Origin: Fragilaria crotonensis
Taxonomy: Eukaryota; Bacillariophyta; Fragilariophyceae; Fragilariales; Fragilariaceae
DNA length: 59,585 nt
Direction of reading: 5' to 3'
NCBI GenBank assembly: GCA_022925895.1
Contig: JAKSYS010000375.1
Coordinates: 1 to 59,585, forward strand
The notes under the pieces were generated by a model. That model was not told the DNA's origin. It searched no databases and saw nothing but the letters and a program-made list of their open reading frames with translations. The translations under genes and the position numbers were made by a program. How positions within the stretch are numbered: position 1 is the first letter of the stretch; each line of letters opens with the position of its first letter. This document shows, one piece after another, positions 1 through 9,997 of this stretch.

Positions 1-278
1 AATTGCTCTACATCGTTGGGGTGGCGTATACGTCAAGATTTTAAGACTTGCTGAGTGCGCTGAGTACGCGAAGAATAAGATTTAGACTTCAGACCCTTGT
101 AAAGGCATTCTCTATGTTATCGAGTAGCTCTGCACTTCATGACTACTACGAGTACAAGTACAGCAATGTCACTCATCAGTTCTTCGTTCTGCCGGCCAAT
201 AAGCTAAGGACGCTACAGAGGTCATACAAATGATACAATGTGCTATTTGCTTCATGGTTCCAGGTGGTGACGATGAAA

Positions 279-3200
279 CTATATCCTCAAGTTCACACTG
301 CCACAGACATCTGAGTCGCTGCAACAGCCACAAGCGATATCACAGCCGAGGTCACTTGACTGCAACGCCAGATCGCTAAGCCCACAGAGTCCTTGTGGAA
401 TTTCCCCAGTTATACCGTTGCCTCGCAACACCATGTTTTCCAGATCTACCCAGGACACAAGCTCCTGAGGGAGCGTGCCGGTCATACCGTTGTCGTCAAG
501 CTGAAAGGATCGCATGGCCGTGAGCCTGCCTAGCTCCGTCGGGACAGTACCCAACAACTTGTTTTGACTTAACCACATCTCTTTGAGCTTCACCAGGGAA
601 CCCATTACAGTCGGAAGCGTGCCTGTCAGAGAGTTGTTTTTCAGATGCAGCATTTCGAGATCCACCAATTGTCTCAACGAGAATGGCAAGGAGCCAGCGA
701 GGAGGTCATTGTTAAGTTGTAGGCCGCGAAGCCTAAGTAGATTACCGAGACAAGACGGGATCGTTGACTCAAGTTGGTTGTCACTCAAGTCGAGAAATTC
801 CAACATAGCGTACCCGCACAGTTCTTCGGGGATGCCAGAGCTGAACTGGTTGTTGCTAAAATCAAGGTGGGCTGAGGGCGGGTGACGGCGGTTAGTGCAA
901 GCTTCGGGATGTAATCCACCACAAAACGGGCAAGAACACTTACTTAGAGTCGGATACCCAATCGGAACGGTGCCAGTTAGCTTGTTCGCCGCAGCGGCCA
1001 AATGTTCGATGCCATCCCAGCCTACACTGCTCGGGAAAGTCCCGACAAAATTATTCCCCGAAAGGTCGAAGTATCGCATAGAGGGAATGAAGCCAAATAT
1101 CGAACTGACAGATCCGGCAAGCTCGTTATATGAAATGTCGATATATTGTAGTCGGAAATCATCGACGGATACGTTCGAAGCGAGAAGGTTGGGAGATAAT
1201 TGCAGGTTCCCTGAGAACTTGTTGTGCGATAGTGATATAACTTGAAATAGAGCCAATTTTGCTGACAGGTAGGGCAACAAGCCAGTCATTTGATTGTGAT
1301 CCAAGTAAAGAGTGTCAAGCGAAGGAATTGAATCCAAACTCAAAGGCAATGTTCCGGTCAACTGATTGTATTGTAAGTTGAGTGTCGCGAGTGACGGTAA
1401 CTCTTGCAATTCCTCAGCAAGCGAGCCAGTCAAATTGTTTGAGGCGAGGACCAGTAAAGTTAGACTCTTCAATGAAAACAGCTCCGTTGGAAGGGTCGAG
1501 TTCAGTCTGTTGTCCGTGAAGTCTATAGAGACGAGTCGAGACGCTTAGCCGATCGTCGTCGGAATGGGACCTTCAATCTCGTTGGAACTGCAATCTATTG
1601 ATGACAGAGACGTCATCTTCCCGATCGTCGATGGAATCGTACCGCTGACCTTGTTCTTTGGAATGCGAAAGGTTTGTAATGATGTCAATAACCCGATTTC
1701 TGCTGGGATGCTACCTTGCAGATTATTGCGGGTGGCATCGAAGCTTGTCACCACTCTTGACTCTGAGGTATCGTTATCGCAAACGATGCCAGCACTCCAA
1801 TCGCACTCATGCAGAGTAGGGTCCAGCCATTTCTCGCCATTGATCCATTCCTCCCCCTGCAAGCTGAAGTACGTTACGACCATGGCATACCTTTGTTCGA
1901 AAACCGCACCAAACCCGAAAGTGTCAATTGTATCATACGTTGAAATCCAACCGACCGCCCGGAACTGAGGCGAGGACGGGTCTGCAAGGGGCCCGCGACC
2001 TGAAAGTATGTATGCGGCCAACATGACGTCATCTTGAATAAGGGTGGGAGAGCTGGATGGGGCCATGGATGGGGCACTCGTCTCTATACCAGGAACTCCT
2101 TTGGGTGACGTAACATAGACAATGATTCCTACAACGCCTCCAAGGACCAGCAAAATTGCTATGACGATGATGAGTTTGATGGGACGTTGTTTGACCAAGT
2201 CCTTCAAGCCAATCTTGGTTGGCTCAGCGTAGATAACTGACCTTTCATCCTCGTCATCCTCAATTTCTACTGCCTCAACCACACGCGGAGGCTCTGGCGG
2301 ACGTCTTGCAGTCTCCTCATCGAATTCATCCGAGCGCGTTCCGAGGATTATCCTCTTGTCTTGTTGACGGTCGTGCTCATAACTGGGATAGGTGATCTGA
2401 GCGCGCAGCGCTGCCCGTTTGTCTGCAGTAGTTGCAGCAGCAGGGAACATAGCGTTTTCCTCGTCGTCAGCTCGTTTCACAGCCCAATCATCCGCGCTTT
2501 CCAATGTGAAGCGCGCCGCGATGCCCCCTTTGTTGCTAGACCGCACAACATGAAATCCATAACTTGTGTCGCCGCAAGACTCCGTTCCGCTCATTGATCG
2601 AGAGAGGGGCACAGAAGCCGAGATTTTGCGGTCCAACGCCACACTTGACAATTCCCGGTCACAAGCTGTTACGTATGAATCGTTGTACGAAGCGGCGAGC
2701 CCATTGCCTGCACATTTGTTGCCGGGGCTACGTCCCCATGTTGACGACGATCTGAGATTGTCCTTGGAAGTCTGCGCAACATTAAACTCACTGTCGATGT
2801 CAACGTGACGATAACTTTTCGATTGAGGTGAAGTAGGAGAAGGCGCGATCTTTGTTGGCGAAGCCTTTTTTGCATGACTCCAAAATTCTTCAAATTCGCA
2901 CCAATCCACTGTCGATTCGTAGAGAGAGCTTCGAGAAGCTTCGTTCAAGAACCTGTGGTTCTTGGAATTAGCTGATTTGTTGCTTTGCACTCGCGCCTCG
3001 GAGTTTCCTTCCCAACTTTGCTCTCCAGAGGTTGACTCAGCGAGCTTAGTGTTGTAAGGATGTACCAGTTTCAATCTACCTTCTGATAAGTCTTTGGACG
3101 AAGTGCTGTTCATAGATGGAGAAACAGGTGAAGAAGTCGAGAATTGCACGTCCGAAGTCACATTAACCCGTTGCAAGGCATCAGATGTCACCCACCAATT

Positions 3201-3491
3201 ATTCGCTGATTGCACGAGGCCTTGGCTCTCGGAGGCGAACAAGTCTTCCTTGGACTTCTTGGCCTTCTTCGACTTCTCTTCCTTGTTGGCGTGTTTCTTC
3301 TTTTTCTTTTCCTTTCCCTTTTTATGACTTTTGCGGGCTTTGGCAGTAGCCTGCGAATGGAGCTTCACCTGGAAAGAGTCGCTAGGATCACTTCCAAAAT
3401 CGGTTGTCGCCGTGTACGAACTGCAGTGTTGGGACCCCGCAAGCGGCGCTTTTCGGCGTCCATGACCACGGCTGGTTCGATTACACAACAC
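279..3491 (-). pseudogene. LRR transmembrane protein, copy 1, broken by an in-frame stop
   Basis: One minus-strand frame runs from 3491 to 279 with a single TAA at 1545-1547. The tandem paralogue at 9998-12920 has CAA (Gln) at this codon, so a C-to-T change explains the break. Upstream of the stop are a Lys-rich tail, a Ser-rich region and one membrane segment (about 2110-2190, ending in the motif YVTSPKGVPGIE). These are followed by a W-C-x-WxGIxC LRR cap and the first LRRs; about a dozen plant-type LRRs (LxLxxNxLxGxIP) continue after it. A 72-nt GT-AG intron at 872-943 matches the intron of copy 2; it keeps the frame, and removing it restores an LTHLDFSNN repeat. No in-frame ATG exists before 3113; the frame opens at GTG 3491, so the true first exon is lost or unseen. 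The intact form should be a surface protein with extracellular LRRs. Stop-codon readthrough or a base-call error are alternatives. Confidence 0.75.
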
Positions 3492-4572
3492 GACTCAAGG
3501 TCTCTCATCGCAGGTTGGTTGAGGTTCGTTGAGGTTGGTTGAGAAGATGATGAGAGAGGCGGCCGCGTCGTGTACGGCTTCTTGACCTTAAGAATGCGAG
3601 GTTGCGCGTTGCAACGTCCGGCAGCTTGATCACTACTACGGGAGAGATTAATTTATCCTTGTTGTGAGGTGAGGTGGTAGACCCTGCACTAACCTGATAT
3701 TACGTCTCGGTATCGATATTCCTTTCGTCGAATCCCAAATCATTTATACGACGATGACCCGTGATAAGTCGCAAGAATGTTCGGAAGCGTATGAGACATA
3801 ATAACATCGTGGCACTGAACCTACTTAAGTACTGGAATTCTGTGGTACTGAAGGACAAAGGACGACCTGTACTAAGGCTGGTTAAATGTTAACTTCAACT
3901 CTCATATGTGGGACGACCAAACGACACGCAACCTCCGATGCAGATTTCATCGTGTTATTTTACAAGCACGTACTTCCAGACTTATTCGACATCCCTGGGA
4001 CTTAATTCTTAATTCCAGTATCATCCTTAGAGAGCAGATTAATTTAGCTATCATTCCTGTGCTTCTAATGCTGCTGCTGTGCTACGAGGAGTACTACTCT
4101 ACTACTCTCTAGTAGAGTGTGGTACTCCAGTTCTGGCGAACTACTCGGAGTATTCGTTTACTACTACTCCCTAACAGCGGTGTGGTTTTGTTAAGTCATT
4201 TTGCCAATAGCAGACTTGCAGTACTCCTATATGCATGTGTAATTAGAGACTTGTCGTTGTCGAACTCCAAGACCGTTTTTAATCCCGAGTAAAGATTTTC
4301 CGGGATAGAGACATATTCGTGTGACGTATGACCATCGAAAAATTTCCCTATGGCATAGTCACATATTCAGTACTACAGTATTGAGTATTCCGAGATTCCG
4401 AGTAGCTCCAAGTACAAGGTACAGCGACTACACCAGTGCAAGTATAGGTATCCAAGAACAGCTACCGGTAGTAGTACTACGTACTACATGTACTTCAGCA
4501 TTTATAACAGGGAAATTACAAGATCATTCAATAGTTTGCCCATTGTCAATTTAACCATATCATCCATTTCAA

Positions 4573-4939
4573 AATGTTGGTTTCTAAATCATATGCAAAG
4601 GGTTGTCATTGTTGTTGGGAAGGTCTTGGACAAGTCACATCTGCCATCATCCACATTGAAAAATGTGTCATCCATAGCAGTCTACTACTAGAGAGTATAG
4701 ACATCATCTTCATCATCAAAACAATTGTGATGAACATGTTCCTTGCCCTTAAGGACATCTGCACCTTCATTCTCCATGATGAATCTGATTGTTAATGAAC
4801 TTTATGAGTTTTTGCTACGAGTCTGTTTCGAATGACAAAGAAGCTCACTGTACTAGTATGTTCGACACAATGAAAAATCACGACACACACGCACAATGAT
4901 GCTTCCAATGAGAAGGCATTTAGGATCCATACAAGCCTA
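4573..4939 (+). repeat. 367-bp direct repeat, copy A
   Basis: The segment recurs at 5776-6142 (offset 1203 bp) and differs at one base (G versus C about 30 bp in). Flanks diverge at once on both sides. It codes for no recognisable protein and shows no terminal inverted repeats. Confidence 0.9.
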
Positions 4940-5312
4940 ATTGAAAAATATGACTGGCGTCAGCAAACCCGATGGTGTATGTGACGTTTCAAATACACGA
5001 TGCAGCTTTAACGCCACAACAGAAAAACAACAATGATGATATAATACTTGTTCATGACAATGTGATGCCTCATGTTCATGTTGGTGCAATGTACACCACA
5101 GAGAATGGCAAGTGCTGTTGATGACAAAGATGACAGGGGTGAAATCTGGCATGGGTGATGTAATGCAGAAGTGCAAACAAAATGGATGATTTTGTAGCAT
5201 TGGTTGCTTGTACAAATGTTGCTTATGATTTGAAAAACTACATTTTGAAATGTATGATAGAGAAAAAATGACAAAACGATGATATCGTAAGTCATTGTAT
5301 GTTTTTAATAGG

Positions 5313-5682
5313 GCAAACTTTTGAATGATATTGTAATAACCCTCAATAAATAATAATAGGAAGATCTTTCAGGGAATACTATTCCAATGAAGATGCTGTC
5401 TGAATGGTGATGGTGATTTTCTTAATAAGTATTGATAACAAATCCTTGAAAGGAACTTATCAACTACTTTGTTACAAATTTGTGTCCTAAAATAATTGCA
5501 AACTTTTGAATGATATTGTAATAACCCTCAATAAATAATAATAGGAAGATCTTTCAAGGAATACTATTCCAATGAAGATGCTGTCTGAATGGTGATGGTG
5601 ATTTTCTTAATAAGTATTGATAACAAATCCTTGAAAGGAACTTTTCAACTACTTTGTTACAAATTTGTGTCCTAAAATAATT
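5313..5682 (+). repeat. 185-bp tandem duplication
   Basis: Two head-to-tail copies lie at 5313-5497 and 5498-5682 and differ at about two positions (TTTCAGGG versus TTTCAAGG, CTTATCAA versus CTTTTCAA). The unit is AT-rich and non-coding. Confidence 0.9.
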
Positions 5683-5775
5683 ACTTCTCAGGTTGTCAGT
5701 CACAAAAAGCTTTCACTCCATCAAGCAGCCACTGTGGGATCATGATGATGTTACAGTTCATATGCTTCAGAGCAC

Positions 5776-6142
5776 AATGTTGGTTTCTAAATCATATGCA
5801 AAGCGTTGTCATTGTTGTTGGGAAGGTCTTGGACAAGTCACATCTGCCATCATCCACATTGAAAAATGTGTCATCCATAGCAGTCTACTACTAGAGAGTA
5901 TAGACATCATCTTCATCATCAAAACAATTGTGATGAACATGTTCCTTGCCCTTAAGGACATCTGCACCTTCATTCTCCATGATGAATCTGATTGTTAATG
6001 AACTTTATGAGTTTTTGCTACGAGTCTGTTTCGAATGACAAAGAAGCTCACTGTACTAGTATGTTCGACACAATGAAAAATCACGACACACACGCACAAT
6101 GATGCTTCCAATGAGAAGGCATTTAGGATCCATACAAGCCTA
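5776..6142 (+). repeat. 367-bp direct repeat, copy B
   Basis: This is the partner of 4573-4939 with one mismatch. The two copies bracket the 185-bp tandem duplication, so the 4.5-6.2 kb stretch has undergone more than one local duplication. Confidence 0.9.
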
Positions 6143-8079
6143 CTTTGTCAAATTTTGCATTCATGTGAGTAACAAGCAAGCAAGAAGAGGTACTTCTCAG
6201 AGGGCAAGTAGACAAGGAAGAACATGGCATGATCATTACTTTAATCCTTGTCCTTGACAATTTTGAAGGATCCAGCATCAGTACTTCAGCAGGAGCAACA
6301 ACAGATGATCCCAGTCCTCCCTTGACAGAGGCATAGTTGTTTTCTTGTGGTGGTGACTCTACCAGCCTGCAGCAGTACATGCTGCACAATCCTTTTGGAG
6401 AAGGACCAAGGATACCACTTCTGAAAGTTGTTGGGATGCCACCGCCCCAAAGTTGTCCAATTTATGATAAAGCTAAACATGTTCAAATCACTCTGAAAAA
6501 TGCCATTATCACATGCATCATCTTCACAATTGTCATTAATGTCTCAAGTGTTTTCATAAACAAGGCTTGGAGTCATCAATATTGTGAATAAGAGACTGTC
6601 AGCATACTATTGAGTATAAAATTCTTGGTAAACTTTCATTAACTCAAGACATCTTTGTGACTGTTCATTCTTTGCCAACATTCCTTTCAATATAATGATG
6701 TAGAATGTTTTAATCTTTCACAGTTCTCAAGGACAAGTTCTTGACAAGAATTTCTGTTTTTCAGGTTGATAAAATGGTCCATTCTTCATTCATGCTGTTA
6801 TGAAATACTCCAACGATTGCCCTTCAAGAGAACAGGAGCAATTGTATTCATATAACACTCCCACTTTAATGAGAATAGATTTGTTGATGGACATTGGTGC
6901 CACACGCAACACTGAAAACGACATACCGCCTTGTTCCCCAAAAGTGCTGTACGTTGATTTTTGGTTAGAGTCCTCATCGAAGTCTTATTGGTTCTTCACA
7001 TTATCAATACTTGCATTCTTCCAAAGATCATTTTTTGCAAAGGACGTTCTGCCTATGTTGCACGTTATACCTGTCTGTTGAAGGGCATTCACGTTATATA
7101 TACGAAAGAAATGAAACTGCATGAATCCTTATAAATGGCTGTACTGATATATTTTTTAGAATACAACATCTTGGCTACAACCTGATCTGGCAAACCGTCA
7201 GAAATGTATGGATCCACAAAATTCTCCATGTATCTACCCACAAAACTCTCCTACCAAAGGGTGGTGGACACACATGCATATCCTGCATTTCAAGCAAGAG
7301 GTTTTGCTACCAGATGAATCTTTTATCTTTCTCTTGAGCTCCATCCGGAGTTTTGAAATAACGTTAAGACTTATCTTGCAATTGAGTCTGCTCTTTGTCC
7401 TTGTCGACTGCAAACGTAGCTGGGGCACCGGGGTACTCCCACCTATTGCAAGATATCCTGAAAAACTACATGACGGACAATTATGACGCAAAAACCTCGA
7501 TATTGCTAATTCAACCTAAGGTCCATGTATAATGAATGAAAAGCTGTCGTACCAAGGAATTCGCATGACATAATTCTGTGGCGAAATTTACTTCATGTTT
7601 TATACTTGAATTATACTCCAAGTGCATATATGAGTAATAATCTGGCATTTCTAATCAGTGAGGGAGAATCCTAACTCTGCCCCTGTACCGTTTCACTCTT
7701 GTAGCACTTGGCCCAGTGAACTGACGTTGCCTTCAAAGTGAAGTCACAGAGTGTGCCAGTGAATCTGCTTCACTTGACAGAAGCAAAGAACGCTCATTTC
7801 GGAATAGCGTGTGCACATTAAATCGAGAGCCGACGATGAGAAGGCAGTTCCATATGATCGACTGACATTGGTCAATCTATCGGACAGTCCACAACATGGA
7901 ACGCAGGCTTTAGCCAAGTATCCTCATTCGCACTGGGTTTCTTCGCAATGTTAGCGGAAGGACGCCTTTGTTCGGTGAGAAAGCACGCATGACGTATTTC
8001 AAATTGCAGCCTGTCGGTCACGTGCTGGAATCAACATCAACAACCTTACATGTCTCGCGTCATATATTAGTGTTCATTC

Positions 8080-9456
8080 CTAATCAAGCTTTACAGCCGC
8101 CATGGGAGGCAGGAAGGTTGGCTTGTTGTCAGCAGGTTTGGAATAGCCAGGAGTCACCACACCAGTCCAGTTGCATGGTAGGATAGGATGCCTGTCTTTT
8201 CCATGTCGGACGGCGCAGCTGGCATACCGAGACATCCAAAGGCCCCACTCGCCAAATCCGCCAATGTTGTACGTAACGCACCTTGACAATGCAATCAGGT
8301 AAAGATCAACAAAAACGTCGTAGTATTCCGAAGCATTTCGATCCGACCAGTTTGATGCCTTGTCAAGGTGGAGTGGTTCGTAGTCTCTTGCCAATGCAAC
8401 GATTCTGGTAGATTTCTGTGGGGCAACCTTTTCCATCACATGATCAACGACACGTTTTGAATCGGATGCGAAATAAATGGGGCCTGCAGGTCTTAGGTTA
8501 CTGGCGCAGTTGATAGCATTTTCTGTCACCCCAAATAGAACTTTATCAGGCCATACCCTTTTGCCATAACGACCTCGCACATGGGCAGCAGCATATTCAC
8601 CAGGTCTTAGGTTGAACCTTTCCAGGTGTTGTTGAATTATATGCTGTATCGGTATGGTCGGCGTGAACATGGTTCGCCACATGTCATGAAAGATATTCTC
8701 AAAGCGCGGCCCTTCGACGTTTTCATTGTAAAACAGTGATCCGCCGTTGTAGGATTGAACTTTTGTGCTTATAGCCAAGGTATTTATGCCATCATGGAAT
8801 AATTCCGGTAAATTGTCGACGTTACCTACAGCCCGACCGTGCACGACGCCTTTAACCATCCATTTTGGCACTCTCCAGTCGATACCTCCTTCCGGTGGGA
8901 GAAGAAAGGCCTCTAAAGCGGCAGGGCGACTCCAATATAGCATGAGAATACGTTTCGACCTAGCGGCCCAATAGAGCATCAACGGAACGGTTTTGATCCG
9001 GTCGGCAGCACCACCACATCGACTGTCTGTATCCAAGCATCTCATTACGCAATATCGATATTCTTTCCAGTTATCCGGCGTGATTTGAGATCTGTGGTGT
9101 CGATGCCATGCAAAATAATGCTTCATCCATTGTGGAAGAACGGCGGAGTCATCCCAAAGGTTCGACAGATCCGATGTGAAATTCAAGTCGAATGACGGAG
9201 TCGGTAATTTTGGGCGAACGGTACTATTTTGTTGAATGGGCGCATCTTCTTTTCCGTTTTGCGTCATGGGTGCATCGTCTCTCCTTTTGACACTGACGAA
9301 ATGCTCTCGTATCGGAGCACTGACATTCGTCGACCTTGCAACCTGATTCTCATTTGTCGAATTTAAAACCCCAACAATGACTACCTGTATTGCTAGAATA
9401 ATTATAATGAGGAATTCACACTTCTGGAGTGAGGTGGGAAGTGTAATGCCCGCCAT
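8080..9456 (-). CDS. Fucosyltransferase-like type II Golgi membrane protein
   Basis: The product is 458 aa from the ATG at 9456, which has a good context (AAG before ATG, G after). The same frame stays open upstream to 9636, but without a better start. A short cytosolic tail precedes one membrane anchor (residues about 14-31, mostly Ile, Leu and Val), then a Ser/Thr/Asn-rich stem and a lumenal domain. Family-type motifs include CGGAADRI (about 147-154), AHVRGRYGK (about 291-299), FASDSKRVVD, and a C-terminal block with VDLYLIALSRC and GGFGEWG. These resemble the GDP-fucose-binding fold of FUT8, NodZ and O-fucosyltransferases. I infer transfer of a sugar, probably fucose, to glycoproteins or polysaccharide in the Golgi. 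Donor and acceptor cannot be read from sequence. It is a single exon and lies between the two LRR copies. Confidence 0.7.
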   Translation of the reverse strand: MAGITLPTSLQKCEFLIIIILAIQVVIVGVLNSTNENQVARSTNVSAPIREHFVSVKRRDDAPMTQNGKEDAPIQQNSTVRPKLPTPSFDLNFTSDLSNLWDDSAVLPQWMKHYFAWHRHHRSQITPDNWKEYRYCVMRCLDTDSRCGGAADRIKTVPLMLYWAARSKRILMLYWSRPAALEAFLLPPEGGIDWRVPKWMVKGVVHGRAVGNVDNLPELFHDGINTLAISTKVQSYNGGSLFYNENVEGPRFENIFHDMWRTMFTPTIPIQHIIQQHLERFNLRPGEYAAAHVRGRYGKRVWPDKVLFGVTENAINCASNLRPAGPIYFASDSKRVVDHVMEKVAPQKSTRIVALARDYEPLHLDKASNWSDRNASEYYDVFVDLYLIALSRCVTYNIGGFGEWGLWMSRYASCAVRHGKDRHPILPCNWTGVVTPGYSKPADNKPTFLPPMAAVKLD

Positions 9457-9997
9457 CTTGCGTCGAACGGTGAAGCCACAAAGCGCTTTCACTGGTTCAC
9501 ATCGTGCTTGTGCTGAGCACGCCGTACTCGAGTACACCCAGTACTGTACATAAGGTACTGTCCAGGTAGAAGAGTAGTAAAGGTGACTTTCTCCAGTACT
9601 AGTAGCCCAGGTACCTGAGTCCTGAGTACACAGCACAATAATACCAGAGATCCATTTCCTGACTAACGTCCCTGCGCCAGAAGCAATAAGTATTTAGAGG
9701 TTAGAGGACGATCTCTATACACAATTCTCGGGGACAACATTGCAGAGAGATAGGTGATAGGTGGTATCCAGAGAGGAACAACAGTGAAACTCCCTTGGCC
9801 CTCTAGTGAAGGAGCCTGAAAAAAGGTCGGGGCAAAGGGGCAGTGGCCAGGCTCGACCAGAGGTGTGCTTAAGTGTGCCAGGATAAGTCGCATTGGACAC
9901 TGAAGGGCGAGAATCAAGAAGACGCCACTGGCAATCTCAAAGCCCAATGCCAGGGAGTCCTTACTTGATTCTTACGAATCGATCCATAGGCGCTTAA

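Larger units (their letters stand above)
3492..8079. other. AT-rich gene-poor stretch with local repeats
   Basis: I recognise no gene here. The ORFs are short, AT-rich and unlike any family I know. The stretch holds a 367-bp direct repeat and a 185-bp tandem duplication, both listed separately, plus many short AGTAC/TACT words around 4070-4170 and 4380-4500. A reading frame at about 6800-7080 contains LLMDIGATRNT, loosely like the active-site region of a retropepsin. That hints at a decayed retroelement but is too weak to call. Confidence 0.5.

Noticed and set aside
6800..7081. Possible retropepsin fragment (DIGAT)
   Set aside because: Only a short motif resembles an aspartic protease and the flanks show no retroelement homology.
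9663..9947. 94-codon hydrophobic ORF after LRR copy 2
   Set aside because: No start context, no homologue recognised, and no counterpart beside LRR copy 1.
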